Source: Aquabacter sp965279295 (GTDB lineage: Bacteria > Pseudomonadota > Alphaproteobacteria > Rhizobiales > Xanthobacteraceae). From it: 64,000 nt of DNA. The notes under the pieces are model-generated. The model saw nothing but the letters and a program-made list of their open reading frames with translations, was not told the origin of the DNA and made no database searches. Positions 19,114 to 27,437 of the stretch are shown piece by piece. Made by a program: the position numbers and the translations under genes. Location of the stretch: the NCBI GenBank assembly GCA_965279295.1, contig CBDIHQ010000012.1. The stretch is one strand, 5' to 3'. How positions within the stretch are numbered: the stretch's first letter is position 1; every line of letters starts with the position of its first letter.

Positions 19114-20931
19114 TCAGGCACCCGCTGTTCGCGCTACGGCGTCGGCTTCCGCATTGATCGGCTGGGGTGCCTTGCGGGGCTGTGTGAAAGGCTCGGGCTT
19201 GGGTCCGTTGGAATGGACGAGGTCCATGCCCGCATAGAGCCCGCTGGTTTGCTCGATGCACAGGCGCTCAAGATCGCGCTTGCGGATATCGTCGATGGTT
19301 TCCTCCGCCTCGGCGGGCGATAGGCCCAGGAACACCAGCGCGTTGTGGCCAAACACGAAGGCCGATTCCAGCGTCTCGCGCATCTGGAAGTCCACCTTCT
19401 GGTTCACCAGTTCCAGCGCGTGGCCCCGGTCGAAGGCACGCACCAGGAGGCCGGCATTGGGGAAGGCTTCCTTGGCCAGGGCAACGATCTTGTTGGCGGC
19501 CTCGCGCTTGTCGATGCAGATCGCGATGGCGCGTGCCTTGCCGGCGCCGGAGGCGTGCAGCACGTCGAGATTGGTGCCGTCGCCGTAATAGATCTTGAAG
19601 CCGAACTTGGCGGCGTTGCGGATCATTTCGGGGTCGGTATCGATGATCGTGACATCGAGCCCGCGCGCCAGGAACGCCTGGCTGACCATCTGACCGAAGC
19701 GGCCGAAGCCCACCAGCAGCAGCGAGCCGCTCAAGCCGTCCGGCGTCTCGACGCCATCGAGGTCGGGCGTTTCCGCTGGCAGCAGCTTGCGCGCGGCCAT
19801 GACCGTGAGCGGCGTCAGCACCATGGAGAGGATGACGGTGGACGACATGACGGCATTGGTCAGCGGATCGAAGATGCCGACCGCCGCCGCCGCCGCGTAC
19901 AGCACGAAGGCGAACTCGCCGCCTTGGGCGAACAGCGCGGCGCGGTAGATCGCCTCGCGCCGGTCCGCCCTGAAGATCAGCGCCACCACGAAGATACCGA
20001 GGCCCTTGACGGCCATATAGCCGACCACCGCAAGCGCCACGATCTGCCATTGGGCGATCACGACGGCGAGGTTCAGCGACATGCCCACCGCCATGAAGAA
20101 CAGCCCGAGCAGCAGGCCACGGAACGGTTCGATATCGGCTTCGAGCTGATGGCGGAAGGTGGAGCTGGACAGCAGCACGCCTGCCAGGAAGGCGCCCATA
20201 GCCATCGAGAGGCCGGAGACCTGCATGAGCAGGGCGGTGCCCAGCACCACGGTGAGGGCGGCGGCCGTCATGATCTCCCGCGCCCGCGCCGCCGAGAGAA
20301 GCGCGAACAGCGGGTTGAGCAGCCAGCGCCCGGCCCCCACCACCACGGCGACCGCGCCGACGGCTATGGCCGCGCTGGTCCAGTCGGCGCGAAGGTTTTC
20401 TCCCGTCGCCGGTGCCAGCACCGCCACCAGCGCCAGCAAGGGCACGATGGCGAGGTCTTCGAGCAGAAGAATGGAGACCGCCCTTTGGCCCGCAGGTGTC
20501 GCGGTCTCGCCCGCTTCATCCAGGATCTGGATGATCGCGGCGGTCGAGGAGAGCACGAAGCCCATGGCGGCGATGAAGGCCACCGCCGGGTTCAGCCCGG
20601 CCGCTATTCCAAGCCCCGTCAGCAGCGCGCCGCAGACGCCGACCTGTGCCGCCCCGAGCCCGAAGATCTCCTTCCGCAGGCTCCACAGACGCGCGGGCCG
20701 CATTTCCAGCCCGATGACGAACAAGAACATGACGACGCCGAGTTCGGCGAAATGGAGCACCGCCTCGGGCGCAGCGATGACCCTGAGGCCGAACGGGCCT
20801 ATGGCGAGGCCGGCGGCGAGATATCCCAGTACCGAGCCGAAGCCGGCGCGCTTGAAAAGCGGGGCGGCAACCACCCCGGCGCCGAGAACCGCAACGATCT
20901 GAACCAGTTCAAAGTTTGTAGGCTCGGCCAC
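19114..20931 (-). CDS. Kef-type monovalent cation:proton antiporter (CPA2)
   Basis: About 605 residues: a 12-13 helix Na+/H+-exchanger domain (about 1-385) followed by a TrkA-N Rossmann domain (about 405-525, LLVGFGRFGQMVSQAFLARGLDVTIID) as in KefB/KefC. The membrane part has ILLLEDLAIVPLLAL with the conserved acidic pair. The length matches KefC. I take the GTG at 20931 (VAEPTNFELV), which has AGAGGGACGC directly upstream, rather than an ATG 44 codons further up that lacks a site. Such systems export K+ under electrophile stress. No KefF/KefG partner gene is adjacent. Confidence 0.85.
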   Translation of the reverse strand: MAEPTNFELVQIVAVLGAGVVAAPLFKRAGFGSVLGYLAAGLAIGPFGLRVIAAPEAVLHFAELGVVMFLFVIGLEMRPARLWSLRKEIFGLGAAQVGVCGALLTGLGIAAGLNPAVAFIAAMGFVLSSTAAIIQILDEAGETATPAGQRAVSILLLEDLAIVPLLALVAVLAPATGENLRADWTSAAIAVGAVAVVVGAGRWLLNPLFALLSAARAREIMTAAALTVVLGTALLMQVSGLSMAMGAFLAGVLLSSSTFRHQLEADIEPFRGLLLGLFFMAVGMSLNLAVVIAQWQIVALAVVGYMAVKGLGIFVVALIFRADRREAIYRAALFAQGGEFAFVLYAAAAAVGIFDPLTNAVMSSTVILSMVLTPLTVMAARKLLPAETPDLDGVETPDGLSGSLLLVGFGRFGQMVSQAFLARGLDVTIIDTDPEMIRNAAKFGFKIYYGDGTNLDVLHASGAGKARAIAICIDKREAANKIVALAKEAFPNAGLLVRAFDRGHALELVNQKVDFQMRETLESAFVFGHNALVFLGLSPAEAEETIDDIRKRDLERLCIEQTSGLYAGMDLVHSNGPKPEPFTQPRKAPQPINAEADAVARTAGA

Positions 20932-21065
20932 GCGTCCCTCTTTCTGCACCGGGTCGGCCGTGGGGAAACGGCAGTTGCCATGACCTAACGTTATTCGTCC
21001 TGCCGGATCGAGCCCTATTTTCGCAAGGCTACGTGAATTTCCCGCCGAGTTTGGTGGACCCAAAT

Positions 21066-21093
21066 GGAAAAAGGCCCACCAGAAGCGGGCCTT
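21066..21093 (-). terminator. Terminator of the triple-RidA gene
   Basis: AAGGCCC (21071-21077) pairs with GGGCCTT (21087-21093). On the minus strand the stem is followed by TTTTTCC. It lies about 30 bp after the stop of the Rid gene and separates it from the antiporter gene. Confidence 0.85.
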
Positions 21094-21123
21094 CGTTTCG
21101 TGCAGGGTGGCTTCTCGGCGGTG

Positions 21124-22374
21124 TCAGCGCACGGCGATGAGGTCGATCTCGATCAGCGTGTCCTTGATGAGGAGGCCGGATGTGCCGATCGTGGTGCGGG
21201 GCGGGGGGACGTCGAAATATTCCCGCCACACCTCGTCGAAGCCGGCGAAATCGTTGAGGTCGGTGAGAAACACCTGGGCCTTCACCACCTGGTCCAGGGA
21301 GGAACCCGCCGCCGCGAAGGTGCGCTTCAGGTTTTCCATGATGAAGCGGGTCTGAAGCTTGATGTCGGATCCGTAATAGGGAAACGCGGGGTGCTTGCGC
21401 GCCTCGGCGGGAACGCCGGTCTTGAAATCCGAGGCGAGCTGGCCGGCGGCGAAGATGAAGGGGCCGACAGCCGTTGCCTCCGAATAGTTGGCGATGGGCT
21501 TGGCATTGCCCGAGGTGATGACCTCATGCGCCAGCCCGTCCTTCGGGACATAGGCGATAATGTCGATCTCGATCAGCGTGTCCTTGATGAGCAGGCCCGA
21601 AGTGCCCACCGTGGTGCGCGGTGGCGGCACCTGGAAATATTCCTTCCACACCTCGTCATATCCGGCGAAGTCGTCGAGATCGGTGAGGAAGACTTGCGCT
21701 TTTACCACCTGATCGAGGGATGAACCCGCAGCCGCCAGAGAGCGCTTCAGGTTTTCCATGATGAAGCGGGTCTGAAGCTTGATGTCGGAACCGTAGAACG
21801 GGAACGCCGGGTCGCGGCGTGCTTCAGGTGCCACGCCGGTCTTGAAATCGCTGGCAAGCTGGCCGGCGAGAAACAGCAGCCCGCCCACTTCGATCGCCTC
21901 GGAATAATTGGCGAGCGGCTTTGGGTTTTCCGAGGTGACGACCGTGTGGGTGCCGAGTTCAGGCGTGTAGCCGATGAGGTCGATCTCGATCAGCGTGTCC
22001 TTGATGAGCAGGCCCGTGGTGCCCACCGTGGTGCGCGGCGGCGGGACGTCAAAATACTCGCGCCACACCTCGTCGAAGCCGGCGAAATCATTGAGATCGG
22101 TGAGGAAGACCTGGGCCTTCACCACATTATTAAGCGACGAGCCGCCCGCCTCGAAGGTGCGCTTCAGGTTTTCCATGATGAAGCGGGTCTGGAGCTTGAT
22201 GTCGGACCCGTAATAGGGAAACGAGGGGTGCTTGCGCGCTTCCGCGGGAACGCCGGTCTTGAAATCCGAGGCGAGCTGGCCGGCGGCGAACAGGACGCCG
22301 CCCGCTAGGGTCGCCTCGGAATAATTGGCCAGCGGCTTCGGATTGCTGGAGGTGACGCGGCTGATCTCGATCAC
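21124..22374 (-). CDS. Three fused RidA/YjgF/UK114 domains in one protein
   Basis: A 416-residue protein made of three complete tandem Rid domains. NPKPLANYSEA-type starts fall at residues 11 and 150 and at about 290 (NAKPIANYSEA), giving a period of 139-140. Each copy repeats AAGQLASDFKTGV, YYGSDIKLQTRFIMENLKR, VVKAQVFLTDL, PPPRTT and GLLIKDTLIEID. Single Rid proteins are about 130 residues and form trimers, so this chain may fold as a covalent pseudo-trimer. The arginine used by RidA for imine binding (VARLPKD in E. coli) is replaced by Gly/Leu-type residues (GTTGLLIKD) in all three. The start is a GTG at 22374 after GAGAGG. It is the last gene of the liv-type ABC operon. Confidence 0.92.
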   Translation of the reverse strand: MIEISRVTSSNPKPLANYSEATLAGGVLFAAGQLASDFKTGVPAEARKHPSFPYYGSDIKLQTRFIMENLKRTFEAGGSSLNNVVKAQVFLTDLNDFAGFDEVWREYFDVPPPRTTVGTTGLLIKDTLIEIDLIGYTPELGTHTVVTSENPKPLANYSEAIEVGGLLFLAGQLASDFKTGVAPEARRDPAFPFYGSDIKLQTRFIMENLKRSLAAAGSSLDQVVKAQVFLTDLDDFAGYDEVWKEYFQVPPPRTTVGTSGLLIKDTLIEIDIIAYVPKDGLAHEVITSGNAKPIANYSEATAVGPFIFAAGQLASDFKTGVPAEARKHPAFPYYGSDIKLQTRFIMENLKRTFAAAGSSLDQVVKAQVFLTDLNDFAGFDEVWREYFDVPPPRTTIGTSGLLIKDTLIEIDLIAVR

Positions 22375-22405
22375 GGCAAGATCCTCTCAATATTCCCAAG
22401 GAGAA

Positions 22406-22430
22406 GACCCCGGCCGAGGCGGCCGGGGTC
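22406..22430. terminator. GC hairpin between the liv binding-protein and Rid genes
   Basis: Perfect 10-bp arms (22406-22415 and 22421-22430) around a 5-nt loop, directly after the stop of the substrate-binding gene. There is no clear U-tract on either strand, so it may attenuate transcription into the Rid gene or protect the mRNA 3' end rather than fully terminate. Confidence 0.6.
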
Positions 22431-22439
22431 GGATGCGTT

Positions 22440-23588
22440 TCAGTTCTGCACGGGGATGTTGCGGGCGTTGGTTTCCTTGCCCGCGTCGATCTTCACCACA
22501 TGGGTCACGAGCAGCGGGTCGCCCTTTTCGTCGAACTTGAAGGCGCCGCGCGTGGAGTTGAATTCCACCTTGGCAAGGGCATCGCGTACCGCCGCGCGGT
22601 CCGCCTTGCCGGCCTTCTCGATGGCGATAAGGGCCAGGGAGATGGCGTCGTAAGCCTCCGCCGCATAGGCGTCGGGGGTGCGCCCGTAGGCGGCCTTATA
22701 CTTGTCGATGAAGGTCTTGGCGGCGGGAATATCAGCGACCGTGGCCGGGCTGAAGTGGGTGGTGAACATCACGCCGTCCACGGCGCTGCCGCCGAGTTCG
22801 ATGAACTTGGGGGTCGCCACGCCATCCGAGGCAAAACGCGGCAGGGTGAGGCCGATCTGGGCGAACTGCTTCGCCACCAACGCGCCCTCGGTGTAGCGGG
22901 ACCATTCGATCATGGCATCTGCGCCGCTCGCCTTGACGCGGTTGAGCTGGGCGGTGAAATCAAGGTCGCCGCGCGTGTAACGCTCGTCCGCAACGATCTC
23001 GTAGCCGTATTTCTCGCCTGCCTTCTTGAAGGCGTCGAAGCCGCCACGGCCGAAGTCGTCGTTCACGTAGAGAAAGGCGAACTTCTTATACTTCGGGAAT
23101 TTGTCATGGATGAAGTCGACGAGATCCGCCACAAGCTTGGTGTCCGGGACCGGCGAGCGGAATACCCATTTGTTGCCGGCGGTGGTGATCTTCTGGGCGG
23201 TGCCCGCGACCACGATCTGCGGCACTTCCATCTGCCGCGCCACCTGCGAGGCGGCAAGGCTGGCGGGGCTGGAGATGGAGCCGATCATCATCAGCACCTC
23301 ATCCTTGGAGATGAGACGCTTGGCCGAGTTCACGGCTTCTTCCGGCTTGCCGGCATCGTCCGCGTAGACCACCTCGATCTGCTTGCCGAGAAGGCCGCCT
23401 GCGGCGTTCTTCTCCTTGACGGCGAGATCCACGGATTCCTTTTCGCTCTGCCCCATGGCGGCGGCATCGCCGGTCATCGGGCCGAACACGCCGATCTTGA
23501 CGGTATCCGCCAAGGCCGCGTGGGCGGCGCCGGAGGCGAGAACCCCGGCGAGGAAAAGGGAACGCAACGTTTTATTCAAATGGGCCAT
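22440..23588 (-). CDS. Branched-chain-type ABC transporter substrate-binding protein
   Basis: Periplasmic ligand-binding protein of the LivK type, 382 residues. It has a signal peptide (residues 1-28, ending AHAALAD) and the two-lobe Peripla_BP fold: TVKIGVFGPMTGDAAAMG, VYADDAGKPEEAVNSAKRLI, MMIGSISSPASLAASQVA, YVNDDFGRGG, and DAYAAEAYDAISLA. The operon also encodes LivFGMH-like subunits (four genes, upstream on the minus strand). The neighbouring monooxygenase and Rid genes suggest the ligand is an amide or N-heterocycle-like compound rather than leucine; that is inference. Confidence 0.9.
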   Translation of the reverse strand: MAHLNKTLRSLFLAGVLASGAAHAALADTVKIGVFGPMTGDAAAMGQSEKESVDLAVKEKNAAGGLLGKQIEVVYADDAGKPEEAVNSAKRLISKDEVLMMIGSISSPASLAASQVARQMEVPQIVVAGTAQKITTAGNKWVFRSPVPDTKLVADLVDFIHDKFPKYKKFAFLYVNDDFGRGGFDAFKKAGEKYGYEIVADERYTRGDLDFTAQLNRVKASGADAMIEWSRYTEGALVAKQFAQIGLTLPRFASDGVATPKFIELGGSAVDGVMFTTHFSPATVADIPAAKTFIDKYKAAYGRTPDAYAAEAYDAISLALIAIEKAGKADRAAVRDALAKVEFNSTRGAFKFDEKGDPLLVTHVVKIDAGKETNARNIPVQN

Positions 23589-23645
23589 TTTGTTACTCCG
23601 GAAAGGTTAGATTGTTGAAGAGCCGCATTGGCGGGTTTTCTTTTC

Positions 23646-24368
23646 TTACGTTTCCTCAAGCTCTTTTTCGCCGAGATAGCTCGCCCAGACTTTGGGGTGC
23701 GTAATCAGCACGTCGCTCTGGTCCGTGAGAACCACCTGTCCGGTCTCGAGGACGTAGCCGCGCTTGGAGAGGGTCAGGGCCAGTTCGGCATTCTGCTCCA
23801 CCAGCAGGATGGTCACGCCCTCGGCGCGGAAATGGCCGATGGCCCGGATCACCTCTTCGACGATGATGGGGGCAAGGCCGAGCGAGGGTTCATCCAGCAG
23901 AAGGAGCGTCGGCTGCGCCATCATCGCCCGGCCGAAGGCCAGCATCTGCTGCTCGCCGCCGGAGAGGGAGCCGCCCATCTGCCGCCGCCGCTCATGAAGG
24001 CGCGGAAACAGGGCGAAGACCTCGTCCCGGATCAGGCGTTGGCGGGTGGCGGCGCGGGGGGAATAGGCGCCCACATCCAGGTTCTGCTCGACGCTGAGGC
24101 GCGGGAAGATGCGTCGGCCTTCCGGCACATGGACGATGCCCCGGTCGACGATGGCCTCCGGCCGTAGGCCGTTGATGACCTCGCCGAGAAACTCGATGGT
24201 GCCGCCTGCCGGCTGTACCAGGCCTGAGATAGCCTTCAGCGTGGTGGATTTCCCGGCGCCGTTCGACCCGACCAGAGCGATGGTCTCTCCGGCCTCGACG
24301 GTGACGTCGATGCCCCGCAGCGCCGCCACCGGGCCGTAGCTGACGGAGAGGTTGCTAATGCGCAGCAT
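23646..24368 (-). CDS. livF: Branched-chain-type ABC transporter ATPase (LivF)
   Basis: ATP-binding subunit, 240 residues. Walker A is GSNGAGKST (about residues 34-42), the signature is LSGGEQQMLAFGRAMM, and Walker B is LLLLDEPSLGLAP, the SLGLAP form being typical of LivF. The switch histidine position reads LLVEQN, also LivF-like. Its start overlaps the livG end by 14 bp, so it is co-translated with the permease genes. Confidence 0.93.
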   Translation of the reverse strand: MLRISNLSVSYGPVAALRGIDVTVEAGETIALVGSNGAGKSTTLKAISGLVQPAGGTIEFLGEVINGLRPEAIVDRGIVHVPEGRRIFPRLSVEQNLDVGAYSPRAATRQRLIRDEVFALFPRLHERRRQMGGSLSGGEQQMLAFGRAMMAQPTLLLLDEPSLGLAPIIVEEVIRAIGHFRAEGVTILLVEQNAELALTLSKRGYVLETGQVVLTDQSDVLITHPKVWASYLGEKELEET

Positions 24369-25170
24369 GAGCCGCCTCCGCTTTCCGTACCGCCGCCGCC
24401 GCCGCCACCGCGCCCTTGCCGAGATAGGCGCCGATGACAGCGCTGTCGGAGCGGATTTCCGCCGGCGTGCCGCGTGCCAGCAGCTTGCCGTAATTGAGCA
24501 CGGTGATGCGGTCGCAGGTGGGCATCACCACGTCCATGTGGTGCTCGATGAGGATGATGGTGGTTCCCGCCGCGCGGATGCGCAGGATGAAGTCCACCAG
24601 ATGCTTGCTCTCGCTGCCGTTCAACCCGGCGGCCGGCTCGTCCAGCAGCATCAGGCGCGGCCGGGCGACGAAGGCCCGCGCAATCTCCAGCAGGCGCTGA
24701 TGACCGTAGGGCAGGCTTCCGGCGGGCTGGTCCGCGAGATGGGTGAGACCGACGAACGCGAGAGCGTCGCGGGCCTTCTGCGTGATCTCCGCTTCTTCCC
24801 GCTTCTGGAACGGCGTGCGCAGCAAGGCGTGGAGAATCTCCGCGCGGGTCGAGGCGTGGAGCCCCACCTTCACGTTTTCCAGCGCCGTCATCTCACGGAA
24901 CAGTTTCAGATTCTGAAAGGTGCGGCGAATGCCGGTGGAGGCGCGGCGCTCGGAGGGCAGGCGGGTGATGTCCGCGCCATCGAACAGGATCCGCCCGGCG
25001 CTCACCGGCAGATGCCCGGAGAGCAGGTTCAGCATGGTGGTCTTGCCGGCACCATTGGGGCCGATGAGCCCGTGGACCTCGCCTTCCACCACCTCCATGT
25101 CCACCGCATCCACGGCCAGGAGGCCGCCGAACCGCCGGCTCACGCCATGGGTTTCGAGAAGGGCGCCCAT
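24355..25170 (-). CDS. livG: Branched-chain-type ABC transporter ATPase (LivG)
   Basis: ATP-binding subunit, 271 residues. Walker A is GPNGAGKTTMLNLLSG, the Q-loop region is GIRRTFQNLKLFREMTALENV, and Walker B is RLMLLDEPAAGLNGSES, with the LivG-type AAGLN. The signature is the unusual SLPYGHQRLLEIARA, which is normal for this subfamily. The ATG at 25170 overlaps the livM stop by one base (TGATG). The alanine-rich tail (GAVAAAAAVRKAEAAHAAH) is longer than usual. Confidence 0.93.
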   Translation of the reverse strand: MGALLETHGVSRRFGGLLAVDAVDMEVVEGEVHGLIGPNGAGKTTMLNLLSGHLPVSAGRILFDGADITRLPSERRASTGIRRTFQNLKLFREMTALENVKVGLHASTRAEILHALLRTPFQKREEAEITQKARDALAFVGLTHLADQPAGSLPYGHQRLLEIARAFVARPRLMLLDEPAAGLNGSESKHLVDFILRIRAAGTTIILIEHHMDVVMPTCDRITVLNYGKLLARGTPAEIRSDSAVIGAYLGKGAVAAAAAVRKAEAAHAAH

Positions 25171-26162
25171 CAGTTCGCCTCCCTCGGCTTGGCGGCGCGG
25201 CGCGCGCGGAGGGACGTGAACAGCCCACCCACCTTCGATGCGCCGAGCGTGACCAGCCCGACGATGCCGAGATTGCCCGCCGCCATGAGAAGAATGACGG
25301 CGAGGCCGAACAGGATCATGCGCAGTTCGCCGGACGAGCGCAGCACCTCCGGCATCAGCACCACCACGAATGCGCCGACCACCGCGCCGGACAGACTTCC
25401 CAGCCCGCCGATCACCGCCATGATCATGATTTCGATAGATTCGTTGAAGGTGAAGTCGCTGGGGCTGAGATAGCGCGAGTGATAGGCGAACAGGCCGCCC
25501 GCGACGCCGGCCGTGAAGGCCGCCACCAGGAAGCATTTGCTTTTCGCCCAGGCGAGGCGGATGCCGCTAGCGCGGGCCGCCTCTTCGTCCTGCGCCAGGG
25601 CCGACAGTGCCCGGCCGAAACGGGATTTGCGGATGCGGTCCATGGCGATGAACACCAGGGTCAGGATGGCAAGGCAGATCCAATAGAACGTGTTGTCGCC
25701 CGCCAGCGAGAGGCCGAAGACCGTGGGGTTGGGAATGTCCATGAGTCCCATGCTCCCCCCCGTCAGCCATTCCTCGTTCAGGATGACGAGATGGACGATG
25801 ATGCTGAAGCCGAGCGTCGCGACGGCAAGGCTCGTGCCCTTCAGCCGGACCAGGGGGATGAGCAGGAGGCTCGCCGCTGCGGCGGCGAGGCCGCCCGCCA
25901 GCAGGGTGAGGAAGAACGGCACCCCATAGTTTGCCGCAAGTCCGCCCGCCACATAGGCGCCGATGCCGTAGAAGGCGCCCTGGCCGAGGGAGAGAAGCCC
26001 CGCCATGCCCAGCAGAAGCTGCATGCCGAGGGCCAGAATGGCCGCGATCAGCGCCAGGCTGAAGACGTGCAGCCAGTAAGCGTTGTGCTGTACCAGCGGC
26101 ACGGCCGCGAGGATGAGAAGGGCGATGATGCGGGGCAAGGCCGCGGACATTTTGAGGGTCAT
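25170..26162 (-). CDS. livM: Branched-chain-type ABC transporter permease (LivM)
   Basis: Inner-membrane permease of 330 residues with about 9-10 helices. It contains LGMQLLLGMAGLLSLGQGAFYGIGAYVAG and the cytoplasmic loop IRKSRFGRALSALAQDEEAARASGI, which couples to the ATPases, plus IMAVIGGLGSLSGAVVGA. It ends one base into livG and starts 2 bp after livH. The family imports branched amino acids, amides, urea or aromatic compounds. Confidence 0.92.
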   Translation of the reverse strand: MTLKMSAALPRIIALLILAAVPLVQHNAYWLHVFSLALIAAILALGMQLLLGMAGLLSLGQGAFYGIGAYVAGGLAANYGVPFFLTLLAGGLAAAAASLLLIPLVRLKGTSLAVATLGFSIIVHLVILNEEWLTGGSMGLMDIPNPTVFGLSLAGDNTFYWICLAILTLVFIAMDRIRKSRFGRALSALAQDEEAARASGIRLAWAKSKCFLVAAFTAGVAGGLFAYHSRYLSPSDFTFNESIEIMIMAVIGGLGSLSGAVVGAFVVVLMPEVLRSSGELRMILFGLAVILLMAAGNLGIVGLVTLGASKVGGLFTSLRARRAAKPREAN

Positions 26163-26164
26163 CC

Positions 26165-27049
26165 CTAGACCTGCCTGCCGGCGCGGCTGAACAGGCCCAT
26201 GGGCGCCACCAGGAGAATGAGGATGAGCACGACCATGCCCACCGCGTCCTTGTAGGATGTGGAAATAAACATGGCGGAGAAGGTCTCGATGACGCCGAAC
26301 AGCAAGCCGCCGACCATGGCGCCGGGCACGCTGCCAAGGCCCCCCAGCACCGCCGCGACGAACGCTTTGATGCCGGTGGTGAAGCCCATGTTGAAGGAGG
26401 TGAAGAACAGAGAGCCGAGCAGCACGCCGGCGGCGCCGGCCATCATGCCGGAGACCGCGAAGGTGTTCACCGTCGCGCGCTCCACGCTGATGCCCATGAG
26501 CCGCGCCGCATCAGCGTCCTGCGCCGCCGCCTGCATGGCGATGCCCGCCCGGCTGTAGCGAAAGAAAGCGGCGAGCGCGGCCATGATGAAAATGCTCAGC
26601 ACCACGATGCTGGCAAGCTGCGGAGAGACGGTGAAGCCGGCGATGGAGATGCCGCGCGTGTGAAAGAGCGTGGGATAGGCCAGAGGTTCGGAGCCCCAGA
26701 CGAGGCGGGCCACGTTTTGAAGGACGATGGAAACGCCGATGGTGGCGATGACCACATTGATCAGCGGGACGCGGCGGGCGCGCAGCGGGCGATAGACCCC
26801 AAGCTCCACGGCAACCGCCATGGCGCCGCCGCCCAGCGTTCCCCCGACCAAGGCGAGCACGGGCGCATCGGTCGCCCAAACACCCACGGAGAAGCCGGCC
26901 ATCGCGCCGACCATCATCACTTCGCCCTGGGCGAAGTGAAGGATATCGGTCGCCCGTACAATCATCGAAATACCAAGTGCAATAAGGCTATAGATGCAAC
27001 CTATTGCCAGGCCGCCGAGTAGAGTCTGGAGGAATTGATCATAAATCAT
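26165..27049 (-). CDS. livH: Branched-chain-type ABC transporter permease (LivH)
   Basis: First gene of the ABC operon, 294 residues. LivH landmarks are QTLLGGLAIGCIYSLIALGISMIVRATDILHFAQGEVMMVGAM and MQAAAQDADAARLMGI (ATPase-coupling loop), then AVLGGLGSVPGAMVGGLLFG. The ATG at 27049 gives normal family length. Upstream in-frame ATGs (for example 27109) would add a non-homologous extension that runs across the operator region. A perfect 18-bp palindrome lies 76 bp upstream. Confidence 0.9.
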   Translation of the reverse strand: MIYDQFLQTLLGGLAIGCIYSLIALGISMIVRATDILHFAQGEVMMVGAMAGFSVGVWATDAPVLALVGGTLGGGAMAVAVELGVYRPLRARRVPLINVVIATIGVSIVLQNVARLVWGSEPLAYPTLFHTRGISIAGFTVSPQLASIVVLSIFIMAALAAFFRYSRAGIAMQAAAQDADAARLMGISVERATVNTFAVSGMMAGAAGVLLGSLFFTSFNMGFTTGIKAFVAAVLGGLGSVPGAMVGGLLFGVIETFSAMFISTSYKDAVGMVVLILILLVAPMGLFSRAGRQV

Positions 27050-27124
27050 CCGGACTTGGATCTTCCGTATCGAAAGTGGCGCAGTTGATAACGGTATCTG
27101 GCTTTTCATGATGGGCAAGATCAA

Positions 27125-27142
27125 ATTGCATGCGCATGCAAT
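27125..27142. promoter_or_regulatory. LacI-type operator O1, upstream of livH
   Basis: Perfect 18-bp palindrome ATTGCATGCGCATGCAAT with the central CG typical of LacI-family operators. It lies 76 bp before the livH ATG in the 388-bp divergent region (27050-27437), which otherwise contains no gene. Close copies occur at 27329 and 29381. The LacI-family gene at 29490 is the obvious candidate binder. Confidence 0.75.
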
Positions 27143-27328
27143 CCAAAAAATGGGCAGATAACGGAGTGGTTTGGGCATGCCGACGTTGGGGCATGCCGCG
27201 TGAAGCACACGAGGGGCGGCCGAAACGCCTATATCGCCGGATTGAAGATAGAGCGCGGCTCTTGCGTCGCGCCCGTTCCTCGGCGTTTTCCCTGAACTTT
27301 TCGGCGGATAGCGCGTTCTGCGGCAATG

Positions 27329-27346
27329 AATGGATGCGCATGCAAT
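27329..27346. promoter_or_regulatory. LacI-type operator O2, upstream of the monooxygenase gene
   Basis: AATGGATGCGCATGCAAT matches O1 at 16 of 18 positions. It ends 92 bp before the monooxygenase start, the same distance as O3 from the regulator gene. The rest of 27143-27437 is AT-richer in its last 80 bp, consistent with a promoter, but I cannot assign -35/-10 boxes with confidence. Confidence 0.7.
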
Positions 27347-27437
27347 GCCGACTTGGCATCCTGATTGCACAAATTAATCAGTATCCGTTCGCAAGAACGG
27401 GCTTCTGCCCAGAATTAAGTCACGAAAGAGCCGGACC

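Noticed and set aside
21124..22374. Repeated DNA blocks at a 417-420 bp period, considered as a repeat array or CRISPR-like element
   Set aside because: The period equals one Rid domain and stays in frame through a continuous coding sequence, so it is protein domain duplication.
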